Below are positions 1-11,850 of a stretch of 64,000 nucleotides of DNA, in pieces. Origin of the DNA: Hanleya hanleyi (Eukaryota; Mollusca; Polyplacophora; Lepidopleurida; Hanleyidae); NCBI GenBank assembly GCA_036873755.1, contig JAVTVY010017448.1:1-64000 (forward strand), given 5' to 3'. A model generated the notes under the pieces. The model was not told the DNA's origin. It made no database searches and saw only the letters and a list, made by a program, of their open reading frames with translations. Position 1 is the first letter of the stretch. Each line of letters starts with the position of its first letter. Both the position numbers and the translations under genes were made by a program.

Positions 1-200
1 AACCAGTTCAGACAATCTGGATTCAGTGATAGATAGGATATCAACATGATATCTCTCGAGTGATATTTTTAGTTCATCGAATGAGCCCCTGAGTCCTTGT
101 ATGTTCAGATGGGCTACCTTCAGGCCTCTAACTTCTTTCATCTGATCAAAACTATGGGTCATGTTTTCAGAGTAGTTTGTTGGGAGTTCCGTCCCCTTGT
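1..200 (-). pseudogene. LINE endonuclease fragment, cut by window edge
   Basis: Read on the minus strand, about 65 codons are open and resemble the first part of the exonuclease-endonuclease-phosphatase domain of non-LTR retrotransposons. The visible pattern is AHLNIQGL, then a spaced leucine stretch, then DILSITES, which corresponds to the family pattern HLNI..L followed by DIL..TET. In intact LINEs this domain nicks the target DNA for target-primed reverse transcription. The frame is still open at base 1, so the rest, including the RT, would lie outside the window. The upstream end near base 200-230 is not clear. I cannot assign a clade such as CR1 or RTE from this length. Confidence 0.6.
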
Positions 201-335
201 TGATAATAACACCGTCCATATTCGTGTAGGGTAGAATGCAGGATACATGTCCACTCTGTAGAGTTAGGCTCGTCTATCCTCATGCATTTCATATGGTAGG
301 CTGAACAGCATTCTATACAAGTAAGGCGTTTCTGG

Positions 336-1015
336 TTTATGACAAAAGAGATGATTACAATTTCGACATCGTAAACTATCCCTTTCTGGACAGTAATATT
401 CCAGAGGGACCTGCATATGGCGTATACATATCTCGCTTAGTAGCATTTGCTAGATCCTGTGTTAAATGTGGCGATTTTAATCAACGTCACAAAACATTAT
501 TACAGAAACTTATAAAACAGGGCTATTCCACCAAACGGCTCCACTCAAAGTTTCTCAAATTTGGCGATACATATCGCATGCTGATAAAAAAAATACGAAC
601 GTAGCGTGCAAGATCTATGGCGCTACGTTTCGTAACGTGTGTCTAATTCCGCTTAACCCGGAGCTAGGGGCCGTATGAACCCATGTACTTCAAGATCCCC
701 ATGGTACTCATATGAACAGGCACAATCGAAGCGTGACTGAGATACATCATTCTTTAGATGACGACTTTACAACGAATATTATGGATTAAGAATAGTGATC
801 AGCGATACGGATTTGATATTTTTGGAACACCATGATGTCTTGCCGGCATCATTGAAAACTGTTGACCGCCTATGTTTATGTATACTATGATTGTCTTTTT
901 GAATTTGGTGCTAATACTGTTATATGGAATATGGAATAGGTCTTTGGATTATGGACGCGGATATTCTCTAATGGACGACGGTTGAATTATGGATGACGGA
1001 CTAGACGCTTGTAAT
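336..1015 (+). repeat. Family A retroelement copy, 3' part
   Basis: This 5'-truncated copy contains the last ~90 codons of the family A reverse-transcriptase ORF (DKRDDYNFDIVNYPFL, later HSKFLKFGDTYRMLI), followed by the family 3' untranslated region. It ends in GACGCTTGTAAT, the terminus shared by almost every family A copy here. Compared with the longest copy (34,833-37,053) it has an A-tract insertion near 590 that shifts the frame at the end of the ORF. Confidence 0.85.
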
Positions 1016-1016
1016 T

Positions 1017-2580
1017 CTGACATTAATACATCGTCGATCAGTTTTCTTCAACAGCCAATACTATTAATGACGGACAATAATGTCCTGGTGAGGGATTGTA
1101 CAAAAAAGAGTCGAGAGATCTCATGTGGATACATGTCTGTACGTTATGTGACTTAGAGGCATCAAGTTCTTCCGTAATTACAAGCGTCTAGTCTGTCATT
1201 CATAATCCAGCCGTCGTCCATTAGAGAATATCCGCGTCCATAATCCAAATTACAAGCGTCTAGTCCGTCATTCATAATCCAGCCGTCGTCCATTAGAGAA
1301 TATCCGCGGCCATAATCCAAAGACCTATTCCATATTCCATATAACAGTATTAGCACCAAATTCAAAAAGACATGTTTCCTGCAAGAGAGAAGCGGTCAAC
1401 AGTTTTCAATGATGCCGACAAGACATCATGATGTTCCAAAAATATCAAATCCGTATCGCTGATCAGTATTCTGAATCCATAATATTCGCTGTAAAGTCGT
1501 CATCTAAAGACTGATGTATCTCAGTCACGCTTTGATTGTGCCTGTTCATATGAGTACCATGAGGATCTTGAAGTACATGGGTTCATACGGCCCCTAGCCC
1601 CGGGTTGAGCGGAATTAGACACAAGTTACGAAACGTAGCGCCATAGATCTTGCACGCTACGTTCGTATTTTGCTATCAGCATGCGATATGTATCGCCAAA
1701 TTTGAGAAACTTTGAGTGGAGGCGCTTGGTGGAATAGCCCTGTTTTATAAGTTTCTGCAACAATGTTTTGTGACACATTTTGAGTTTTTCAATATCCACA
1801 TGCGTTCAATGCCAAGTTCTTAGAAATAGTGGCACAATACCTTTCCCAAAATGGTTTTACCTCCTGAAGGGCCCTCGTCAACAGAGTTGAACGAACCATG
1901 GTAGTGCATCTTGGTAGTGCAGCTTCTAGAACCAGCTATGCATCTAGCTTTTTTATGGTGATTTATGCATTTTGGGAGCCCAGTATGCTTTTGGTATATT
2001 GATATGAGTGGTGGGAAGACAAATACCTCTTTTCTTGAGAAAAGTTCTGTGGTTGTTAAATAAATCTTCCACAGTAATTGCTGGGACTATGTCGAATTTC
2101 CCCTGACGAGTTTTCTGAGAACTTGTTTTGCTCGGGGAAGGGTACTACTGTCTATTTGGCGGATTATTCCAACGACTTTGTTCTTGGTGAGGCCCAGCCA
2201 GTCAGCGAGTACTGTAGGTTCAACTTTTTCTCGCTTTGACCACTCAATAACATACTATTCCAGTGCAGTCAGGACTATCTTCAGGTCCTCCTTCACATTT
2301 ATTTTTCTCGGCTCTCTCTCGGCGTTATTATCGCCGCAACAAAGCAGGAATATATTTTGCATGTAACAAAACAGTCTTTCGTTTATCTGCGGTCGTCGGT
2401 AGAGTTCGTTGGTAGCGGATGGGAAGGCGAGGGGGATGTTACCAATGGTACTAGCAATGATCACGAGTGAGTTTTGTTCAAGTTGCAAACTCGTTATATT
2501 GAATCCATAGAGTTAGAAACCGTTGACACTTGAGCCATTGTTCCATTGAACTTGTCCGGCTGCCATAATAGTGGCACTCT
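1017..2580 (-). pseudogene. Family A reverse transcriptase pseudogene, interrupted
   Basis: This minus-strand copy of the family A RT ORF runs from about 2,580 (N-terminal region, with EPRKINVKEDLKIVL and VEPTVLADWLGLTKNKVV) towards 1,017. The ORF is split at about 1,778 by another family A copy (1,176-1,778). The continuation, corresponding to HIPYRHVSTWDFSTLY of the longest copy, lies at 1,019-1,178. Stops and frameshifts are present. It starts about 250 codons upstream of the catalytic region and retains part of the 5' region, so it was once a longer copy. It cannot code for an active enzyme. Confidence 0.75.
1176..1778 (-). repeat. Family A 3' fragment nested inside another family A copy
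   Basis: The fragment carries the end of the RT ORF and the 3' untranslated region in minus orientation, with its 3' terminus at about 1,178. The last ~70 bp occur twice in direct tandem (about 1,179-1,247 and 1,250-1,320), so the 3' end is duplicated. The flanks are consecutive parts of the interrupted host copy, which shows that this insertion came later. Confidence 0.75.
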
Positions 2581-2590
2581 AGCCTTGTGA

Positions 2591-4378
2591 TTACAACGCA
2601 TATAAGGGAAGTGGGAAGTGCCGACATACTGACAGAGCCACATGACTTCACAGTATAGTCTTCTGGTTAACCTGTTCTAAAGCACATACCAAGTACATTC
2701 GTGGTATGTGTTGTATCTCAGGTACGCTTTTGTTGTACCTGTTCATGTGGCAATTTCGATGACATGACCACACGGTCCCTAGCACCGGCATAAGCGGTAT
2801 GTAGATAGCTATGATGGAAATGCTCTGACAAATCGTATATTGATAATTGGTGAGTTGTATCGCTGTGACAATTCGTACACTGGGGATTGGTGAGTTGTAT
2901 CGCCGTCAGATGAAAATAACGGCATTTAACACAAAACAACTAGTCTGTAAAGTCCGATGTCGACCCAGCATCAACTTCCCACAATGTCAACATACATCAA
3001 AGACCAAAAGGTCTGTATAGGGGGCGGGTCTCGGGGACGAAACGTCCACCAGCTGAATCGCGCCATATACACGTAAAAATTACAACGCATATAAGGGAAG
3101 TGGGAAGAGGTGCCGACATACTGACAGCGCCACATGACTTCACAGTATAGTCTTCTGGTTAACCTGTTCTAAAGCACATACCAAGTACATTCGTGGTATG
3201 TGTTGTATCTCAGGTACACTTTTATTGTACCTGTTCATGTGGCAACTTCGATGACATGACCACACGGCCCCTAGCACCGGCATAAGCAGTATTAGATACA
3301 AATATAGAGAGCTATGATGGAACTGCTCTGACAACTCGTATGTTGGTAATTGATGAGTTGTATCGCTGTTACAACTCGTATACTGGGGTTTCGTGAGCTG
3401 TATCGTCGTCAGATGAAATAACGGCATTTAACACAAAAGACTAGTCTGTAAAGCGCGATGTCGACCCAGCATCAACTTCCCACAATGCCAACATATATCA
3501 AAGATCAAAAGGTCTGTATAGAGGGTGGGCCTCGGGGACGAAACGTCCACCAGCAGAATCTCGCCATATACAGGTAAAAATTACAACGCATATAAGGGAA
3601 GTGGGAAGAGGTGCCGACATACTGACAGAGCCACATGACTTCACAGTATAGTCTTCTGGTTACCCTGTTCTAAAGCACATACTAAGTAAATTCGTGGTAG
3701 GTGTTGTATCTCAGGTACGCTTTAATTGTACCTGTTCATGTGGCAACTTCGATGACATGACTACACGGCCCCTAGCACCGGCATAAGCGGTATTAGATAC
3801 AAATATAGCGAGCTATGATGGAAGTGCTCTGACAACTCGTATATTGGTAATTGGTGAGTTGTATCGCTGTGACAACTCGTACACTGGGGATTGGTAAGCT
3901 GTATCGTCGTCGGATGAAAAAAACGGCATTTAACACAAAAGACTAGTCTGTAAAGCCCGATGTCGACCCAGCATCAACTTCCCACAATGCCAACATATAT
4001 CAAAGACCAAAATGTCTGTATAGGGGGCGGGCCTCGGGGACGAAACGTCCACCAGCAGAATCTCGCCATATACAGGTAAAAATTACAACGCATATAAGGG
4101 AAGTGGGAAGAGGTGCCGACATACTGACAGAGCCACATGACTTCAAAGTATAGTCTTATGGTTAACCTGTTCTAAAGCACATACCAAGTACATTCGTGGT
4201 ATGTGTTGTATCTCATGTGCGCTTTTATTGTACCTGTTCATGTGGCAACTTCGATGACATGACCACACGGCCCCTAGCACCGGCATAAGCGGTATTAGAT
4301 ACAAATATAGCGAGGTATGATGGAAATGCTCTGACAGCTCGTATATTGGTAATTGGTGAGTTGTATCGCTTTTGACAA
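2591..4378 (-). repeat. Family B tandem array, about 3.6 units of ~500 bp
   Basis: Four successive units begin with TTACAACGCATATAAGGG at about 2,591, 3,080, 3,581 and 4,083, giving periods near 490-502 bp. The units read 3' to 5' on the plus strand. Units 1-3 carry a conserved GGGGACGAAACGTCC box near their junctions; the last unit is cut at about 4,378 before that box. Parts of the unit resemble the family A 3' untranslated region (GGGGCC next to a GCTAGG block, then a GTACCTGAGATACA-like block), and both families end in TTGTAAT. No unit contains an ORF of its own. Confidence 0.85.
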
Positions 4379-5600
4379 CTAACACACAACAAACTGTAGT
4401 CTTGACCATTTTGGGTAATGTTTCCTCTAAATAGAGTGATTTCTTGAATGTCGAGAAGGATAATAGCCTCAATGACTTTTTTCTCATAGTTAAATTGAAA
4501 ATAGAATGAAACACTTGCATATTTACTATTGATTCACTCCATGTTACTGGAAATTCAGAAGAGACCAATAGCTAACCAAGTTTTGGAAAGTATCAGTTGC
4601 TCATCTTCACAATGCTGACCAGTAGTTCGTTGTGCAAAAATACCACACAACTAGATACAGGTACCTCACTCTAAATGAATCCTCTCAGACTTCCGCGCGA
4701 TTATTTTCACCTGGACCAGAATATAACTTATATTCTGTCAGAATTCGTACGCGTACAGTGATATGTGCGTGATGTGTTCGGGGGCATTCTCTCAATGTTA
4801 GAATTTGTAACTCTCGTTGGTATATCTAACAGTTGGAGTTATGCAAGCGGCGGTTCGGAGGGCTTATATTTTTTAGACTTAAACAGATGTAGACATAATA
4901 GGCGTATACATGTAGCTGGCAAATTTCTTTAAAACCTCCAAGTATTGATATGGATGTAAAATATTATTGGTGACATTTTCTGTCATCTTTTCGTCAGAGG
5001 TGGACACTGTCGTAAGACATAATTCCACAGGGGGTGATTTTGCATCTTCAGAAAAAAATGGGATAAAAAAGAAAATCTCCATATATCCGAGTGAGGATTT
5101 CTCCTGAACTTTCCGGGTTCTTATTACTAATGTTCTCACTTTCCAATGATGATAAAATATCTAAGAAATACTCAAAATTCCACTTACCTGATATGACTTT
5201 GGGGTTTTTATCTATCCGTGTTTTATAACAGTAACGTGAATATCGATGAGCTGCAAATGTTGCATCTCTTCATGGCCAGCTTGTATATACACCTGACTCA
5301 CCTATCCAGCCACCCACGCCTAATCACACACTGACAGCTTTGTGTCCCAGTGGAGGTTTATAACAAATAGCAATGCTCTCGGTAACGTTAGACATTAAAT
5401 AATCTGTTTTTGATGTTTCATATTTAGGTTACCGGTACAGATACAGAATTGTAAACGCTGAATGGTTATGGTTTGAATAGATAAAACCTTCAGGTGACAA
5501 ATTTTGATCAATACCTTCAATCTCTGAAGGAACGAGTGGCAAATATATCAAAGTGGAGTAATAGGAAAGCGTCTCTTTTTGGGTGTACTTTGTTTGATTA
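4379..5600 (-). repeat. Dispersed repeat R, probable 5' region of family A (copy 1)
   Basis: About 1.2 kb here is clearly similar to 14,660-15,800. In the second location it is contiguous with the start of the family A RT region, so I infer that it is the family A 5' leader. On the minus strand it holds a TATAAAAC box near 5,222, followed by a consensus splice donor CAG|GTAAGT near 5,187. Both are conserved in the second copy. The low-coordinate end is cut by the family B array. The high-coordinate end abuts the 3' terminus of another family A copy (5,605), so the two are head-to-tail. Confidence 0.55.
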
Positions 5601-5604
5601 TAGT

Positions 5605-6300
5605 AAATAGCAAGCGTCAGATCCGACATTCATTGTCCAAGAGAGAAGCGGTCAACAGTTTTCAATCATATCAGCAAGACATGATGATGTTCTATACATA
5701 AAATCCTAATCACTGACCATTATTGTTTATCCAAATGAATGCCAAGTCGTTTCCAGAATATGTATTTCAGTCACGCTTTACTTGTGACTGTTCATTTGAA
5801 CACCATTGAAATGGTAAACACATAATATTCGAACGGTCTCTGGTCCTGGGTTAAGCGGAATTAGACACAGGTTACCAAACGTAGCGCACGAGATCTCGCA
5901 CTTTGAAATGAGGCGTTTGGTGTTAAATGCCTATGGAGGTGTTTGGTGGTATATCCCTATGGGCGTTGATTAAAATTGCCACAGTCCGCACATAATCTAG
6001 CAAATGCTACCAGGCGAGATATTTATACGCTGTGTGCAGGTCCTGCTGGAATATTGCTATTCAGAAATACGTAGTCAAACTATGTCAAACTTGTAGTCGT
6101 CTCTCTTGTTGTAGAGAGAAAGCCCTGGTCATTCTTGTAAAAGTATAGGCCAGATGTAATGTTTAATCTGAGATATTAGTGGTTTCCTTCAAGTCCAGTG
6201 AAGGGAGGTAAATATCCTGCACAGCGTCGCAAATATAGGGAATATCCAGTGCTACGAGATCGTCTGTATAGCATTTCCTGAATGAAAAGCAGCGGACTTT
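5605..6300 (-). repeat. Family A copy, RT C-terminus plus 3' region
   Basis: This is a decayed minus-strand copy. It runs from the region encoding the catalytic YIDDL box (near 6,265) through the ORF end to the 3' untranslated region, with the terminus GACGCTTGCT near 5,610. About 110 bp before the 3' end is missing. Many substitutions and small indels separate it from the copy at 34.8 kb, so it is one of the older insertions. Confidence 0.65.
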
Positions 6301-6404
6301 GGAATGGTTATCTTTTTACAATTTCTGCATATAGGCATATTTATATGAGAACAGGTATAGGTCTGCCGATAATGGTGCACAATTTCTACCCATATATGTC
6401 AAAA

Positions 6405-6545
6405 TACAAGCGTCTATTCCGTCATTCAATATTCAACCGTCGTACATTAAATAATTTCCGCGTTCCTAATCCAAAGACCTTATTCATATAATAACATTAG
6501 CACCTGATCGCTGATCAGTATTCTTAATCCATAATCCAAATAAAA
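6405..6545 (-). repeat. Family A 3'-end fragment
   Basis: About 140 bp match the extreme 3' part of family A in minus orientation. The fragment starts with ACAAGCGTCTATTCCGTC and ends near the GATCGCTGATCAG block. It is strongly 5'-truncated. Confidence 0.65.
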
Positions 6546-7140
6546 ATCTACAAAAAGCAAACAATTGTTGCTTGGGCTGCCAGCAGACGTCCACAAACAG
6601 TAAACACAATATAGAAACGAAGTCTGCTACAACAAATACAATGACTTTGGGATTTACTGGTTAACTTGGCTTAATACAGGGAAGGATACTCCGAAAATAT
6701 TAGCAAGAAGCTCTTTGTAGATCAATATTTCGACATATATTTATTAATGTCATCGTCAGTAATGGTTGTTTCAACAGGTTCCATGGGTATATAAAGTTTT
6801 ACAGTACATTCGAAGATAATCAACCAGTCAGAGATACTACACAGTAAAGTTTGACAATGAAATGAACCAAAAATGAAATTAATCATAAAAGGTGAACATA
6901 CGAACTAAAAAATGAAATGAATTGAGAGGGTGTCCACCGGAAAACTTCTTTTGATGTTTTGATACCACATTTCCATGAAGTTTTTTCAGCCTGATAGCTG
7001 GGGTTTCTTAGAGAAGAAGGGTAGTCCAATCGTTGGCTTTGCCAATAATATGTCACGCACCTACGAATTTGCTCGTAAACAAAGCCCGAAGAAGTGTGCT
7101 AAATCTGCAGCCCAAGAGTGGTCTTTACAACAGAACACCA
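6546..7140. other. Gene-free stretch with short repeat matches
   Basis: 6,546-6,640 resembles 15,965-16,090. A block at 6,715-6,830, containing GTAGATCAATATTTCGACAT, resembles 9,160-9,260. Such GATCTACAAA/TTTCGACATAT strings are typical of Penelope-like element ends as I recall them, but no ORF supports this here. Confidence 0.3.
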
Positions 7141-8960
7141 GATGGTTCAGTTAAAGATTTTGATATAATTAACGAACCAGAAAATAGGAACAGTTACAAA
7201 ATGTGGTAAAATACAATGTCCCAAAGTTTAGGCTTACAAAAATACCGTAAACGACTGTGGCAGGCAGCTTAAATGATCTTAAATGTTCATACACAGTACA
7301 TTATTTGACCAATTCAGTCCGCTTTCTTCCAAGCATTGTTGCACAACTGCTTCCAGTTCCTGTATCCGGTGTTCAGTCCTGTTATCCATTCCTTATGCGT
7401 TTTACACTCCACAAAAACAGTCCAACTCCAGCGACGATCGGCGTTCAAGTCCAATTTCTGTAACTCGAACTGAGGGACAGCAGTCACAACAACGTCGACT
7501 TCACATTACACAAGTCTCCAACAAGGGATATCAACCAGCACTTCAATACTCCAACAACTAGTAATTCAACAAAAACGCTTTCAGTTTAAAACACTTCTCG
7601 ACAGTCGAAGAGTCCTTTCACCACTTTCACTATCTCGCTCCGTCAGATGACTATAACACATTCTCTCTCAATATTACAGAATACCACTTGTTTATACAGT
7701 TCAACTCAAACGCTGGAAAACACATTGCTTATGTCACTGTCTAGCCACAAACTGAATGATTATCACTCGCTACCAGCACTCACTTTATATATACCTCACA
7801 GAGATCTTTCCAGAAATGATGTCATACATGTAGAACAAACAACTACCTGGAACATTTCAGGGCTTTCCTGATAACTATATATTTTTCACAGCACTAGTGT
7901 TTTCATGTGTAATCTGGAACCTTCCAGAGTTCTATGTCAAAATGGAATACACACTCAGTACAGAATGAGGTCACTTTCAAAGTGTAAACATGTTAGTGCT
8001 GCCCAATGTCACACTAATTCAACCTCTATATATACAAAACAGAAAATGAATTACAAGTGACAAATAAAAGGAGGGCTAGAGTACAGTATCATAAAACCTC
8101 CCGCCTTAAAGAAAATAAAATTTTACCGAAGTAAAGTTATCTTTATAAAATACTGGTTACTGGTGTTTTCTATTTTGTGATCGGGACACTTCGAGGCCCC
8201 CCAACGGATATTTTAATGCATCGTTTTCTGAAGGTGTGTCTTCGTTCAATGAATTTGATTGCTCCGATCGTGAATCCCATCAGACCAATCGAAGTACGGA
8301 CTACCTTACGTATGATCGTACCATGCGTTCGGATGATATAGGACACACTGGCTCGCTACAGGTGGTTTATCGGTCACGCTTCTGATGAGCCGAAAACAGT
8401 TTGAGGACTTTTCTATTTGTTTGTGTTCGTTCTCGTCCTGTTGTGTAGATGTTGTCGTTCGTTGGATGCCTTGGTTTGTGGGTCCAGATGTCGTGTCCTT
8501 TTTTTGAGCTGTATGGTCATGTATATTTATGTGCCAGTGTGGAGTCGTCCTATGTGACAGCTAATGTGTATGAACTGTCAATGTTGATATATCAAGACAC
8601 GGTCGAGGACATTCCCTACAAGAGCAAGATTGCTAGAATTATTTTTATTGAGCTCTGTGTTCGGTCGCCCTCTCAAAAGTTTTGAATGTACAGATGTGAG
8701 TCACGTGCTCGCCCAATGCCCAGTCATCGTGTTCATCGTCAGTCGTCTTTGTGTTTAAATGTGTCTCGTGATGCTGCGGCTTCCATGTCTGCTTTGAAGA
8801 AAGCGAGGTAGTAGGAGGTGAAGGGAATGAAGAGATGGAGTTTTGCGGAATGTGATAAGTGTGGTGACTGAATAGAGAGCAGTGAGGAAGTGGTGGACAG
8901 GTGCATGGACGGGGTAAGTAATAGTGTGGTGAAGAAAGGGAAGGACAGATCGAGTGTCGA
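7141..8960. other. No recognised gene
   Basis: Only short overlapping frames occur in this 1.8 kb and none shows a recognisable domain. The composition shifts at 8,090-8,200, where a purine-rich strip is followed by a CCTCCCGCC box. This could be the edge of a decayed LTR element, but I see no matching second LTR. Confidence 0.3.
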
Positions 8961-9630
8961 TACTTAAGACAGTCCAGATCGTATTACTAAATTCCCGGAG
9001 GATTCCTTTAAGCGAAATAAGGCTGAAATTGCTAGAAGAAACGAGATGAACTCAGGGACACACGGGAGCAATAAAATGTGATCGATTAAGGCAAAAGTGG
9101 CTTGTTCAAGAGCTGGATAGAATCTTCTACATAATACAGAAGGAGGGTGACAGAAAAGCATTTTGTAGATCAAGATTTCGACATATATTCTCATTTATGT
9201 CACCTATTTGCAACAGGTTGCATGGGTATATATATTGTTTGCAGATCAATTCAAAGATAACCAGTAAGACATACTATAATATTATAATCAATCAGACATA
9301 CTATAAGATTATAACCAATAAAATCAACCAAAATTATCTAGAGAGGTGCCTAAGAAACTAATCAAGGAAAACTCCTACATGTAAAGTAAATTGTACAGTG
9401 GTGCAGTTTTCAGAACAATTAATATTTATTAACTTAATTGTAAGTTTTCTAGATGTCAACATTTTTGGTTCCAAGAAAAGGTGTGTATATGTATGTATAT
9501 ATGTAGGGCCCGATTACTGCCACCGAAGATCATCGAGAAGTTACGAATGAGCCGATAAACGGGACTAAACTTGTCACTTGAAATTTGTCTACGATAGTGT
9601 TGCTAATGTAAACAATATCGCCTATATATA
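8961..9630. repeat. Probable Penelope-like element debris
   Basis: A minus-strand frame at about 8,964-9,194 ends in a block that repeats at 6,715-6,830 (GTAGATCAAGATTTCGACAT). Short direct repeats of AGACATACTATAA occur at 9,270-9,310. The position next to the Penelope-type RT fragment suggests that these belong together, but the coding frame is unrecognisable. Confidence 0.3.
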
Positions 9631-10262
9631 CTGTGTCATTGTATCAAACCGAAATGCTCTCTGACGAAGTTTATTAGTAAACCAGAAATACGCATCAGAG
9701 CCATGTGATTGTTGACAGTTTTTACTTTATTCAAACCGCTATCTTCACCGCTGACGTTTTCTCTTAATTTCAATATATTACGAGAAAACGACAGAGGTGA
9801 AGATAGAGGTTTGAATAAAGTAAACACCGCCAACAATCAGATGGCTCTCGAGAAAGGGTAAACTATTTCTGCTGCTTTCTATGGCAAATTTGATATTCGG
9901 GTGCAGCGTTTGCAAAATATGGTAGACAAGTTGTATATCACCTTTAGACTCTTGCCATAAGAGGAAACAATCGTCCAAATATCTTTTCCATACGCTTCTG
10001 AAAGCTTTTCCTTCTAGATACGCTAATGTCATTATACTGTGAAGACATGTGGCTCTGTCAGTATGTCGGCACCTCTTCCCACTTCCCTTATATGTGTTGC
10101 AATTGTAGCTTTTGCTTCCCATTGCTGTGCCGAGAATTTATTAAAAACATACATGTTGTTGAAATGGAACGTGTTGTTCTCTAAGATGAAGTTTGCGCTG
10201 TCTAGTACGAACTCCTTACTAAAAACTCTGGATGTTTATCCTTTAAATCGCATGATGTTTAT
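9631..10262 (-). pseudogene. Penelope-like reverse transcriptase fragment, interrupted
   Basis: On the minus strand, 10,262 to 10,105 encodes ANFILENNTFHFNNMYVF and, after a frameshift, GTAMGSK, an RT motif typical of Penelope-like elements. After a 70-bp insertion (family B 3' end, 10,033-10,103) the frame resumes with TLAYLEGK, the catalytic box KRYLDDCFLLW, and HPNIKFAIESS followed by PFLE. This is the palm region of the enzyme, which copies RNA into DNA at the target site. Sequence below about 9,850 is only terminal-repeat-like material, including an inverted AATAAAGTAAA block at 9,720-9,830. The fragment is clearly dead. Confidence 0.75.
10033..10103 (+). repeat. Family B 3' tip inserted in Penelope RT
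   Basis: About 70 bp match the 3' end of family B (CAGTATGTCGGCACCTCTTC through CTTATATGTGTTGCAAT). They separate two RT blocks that are adjacent in the family, so the insertion is a very short, 5'-truncated copy. Confidence 0.8.
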
Positions 10263-11750
10263 CGATCCAGCTACCTTACAGCCCTAATTCATGCGGTATG
10301 TTGGTATAAACTGACGTGACTTCAAATATATATTATAGATATCTTTCTATATGTGAAAATTAAATTTTATTTGGAATTTGGTAAACTCTAAAATTTTAGA
10401 AATACTGTTGACTAATGATCAGCTGGGCAAAGTTTTTTCTTGAAATTTATCTCATGTAATATTGCTGTTACTTTGTGCCGTAATGAATTTAAAATTTAGG
10501 CAAGTTAAAATTGTTAGTTTGAAGTCCTATAATTTTATTTAGCATATAATTAAATATGAGAATCGTTAGAAGAGTATTAGAAGGCGCTGTATATCATGAT
10601 ATGATGACTAAAATAACTAAATAACAAACGATAATAATTTCAATTATGTATGTTTGTCTGACAGCCCTTCAATATCATCTCACCACGCCCATTACCCTTT
10701 GCCGAAGAAAAAGGAATATATTATGACAACATAGTAAGTATTTAGTGAAGATTAATACCTGAACAATCCTTATAGAGTTTAATCTGGGTCGATGGCAAAA
10801 ATTACAAAAACTCAGTTCTATTGCGGACATAGAGGAAAGTGTTACGGCGTTTTATACTTACTTATTTCGTTCCATATGTTCCAAAAACATTGATTTAATC
10901 CACGAGGCTGAATTTATAGAAGGTTTCAAACCAGCGACTATACAATAGTTTGGGATCTCTCTGACGTTTCCCTTTAAACCCCGAACGCTCTGGTTCAGGG
11001 TTCTGGTCACTAAACAGATAAGCTAGCTAAAATGTATAATGCCGATCATCTTCAGTGGGATTCTTGTTCATCATCAAATGTATACGTTATTTCACTATGT
11101 AAAGGCTAGCCATAATCCTACAGGAAAGGTCCGGTACCGTCTCAGGTTTCTATCAATAGTTTCTTGTGAGACGCCAGAAATCTCTACAACAATAGTCTGC
11201 TTCTTATGGATCATTGGGGAATAGATTTCATCAACTAGTTAGCATACTGGACGATTATATTTGCGTATCACGCAGATAGTAATCAACGAAATACCAATAA
11301 ACGAAATGGGATTTAAGGAGAGATTTCTATTTCTATGCTCAGGAATCACAGGAATCGGTCTATAAGCAATGTCAGATCTGTTTTCCATACCAGTTTGACA
11401 TCGTCGTCCCATTATTTCCTTAGGGATAATTAGGAATATTATGCAATAATGGTGGGTAAAATTATACGAATGATCGCAAAACATCGCTGAATAGAAAGGA
11501 AGTGACATCATTCACAAGTTAATCTCCACCACCAGTCCAACTAGCCCAACTTGAAACAAACTCGTTAAACTTATTGGTCTATTTTGAAATTTCTAACTTT
11601 CAAATGCTTTGGGTAGTAATGACTGGCAAGTGTATATTAGGCTCAGTACCTCCAGTAAGGCAGGTAGATCTTTGTGAACGATGTCAAGAAATTGACTGAA
11701 GATGGATATTGAAGCTGTGCAATCATCAAGTTGCCCCATTCCCTTTTTCG
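10263..11750. other. No recognised gene
   Basis: This is AT-rich sequence. Short frames at 11,039-11,224 (plus) and 11,239-11,511 (minus) show no recognisable domain. Confidence 0.3.
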
Positions 11751-11754
11751 TCAT

Positions 11755-11850
11755 TTACCTGCCGACGAGCGGTGATTCTCTCGGGGTATTCCAGCTTCCT
11801 TCACCTCTAGACCTGTCTGTCACCATATGAGTGAAATAGCCTTAACCAAA
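11755..11850 (+). repeat. SINE tail fragment
   Basis: About 95 bp match the body and tail of the SINE seen in full at 12,263-12,633 and 45,103-45,328: the GGGTATTCCAGCTTCCTTCA block, then CACCATATGAGTGAAA, then a TTAACCAAACTCCCC end. The tRNA-like head is missing. It lies directly upstream of a gypsy RT fragment. Confidence 0.6.

Noticed and set aside
3030..3062. Complete hammerhead ribozyme in family B around GGACGAAACGTCC
   Set aside because: The GAAA half is there, but I could not find a matching CTGANGA half with a closing stem in the same unit. Kept only as a hypothesis under family B.
9658..9702. Hammerhead-ribozyme-like CTGACGA ... GAAA arrangement near a Penelope remnant
   Set aside because: The stem next to the core does not pair directly on both sides of CTGACGA and GAAA. 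Only a partial resemblance remains.
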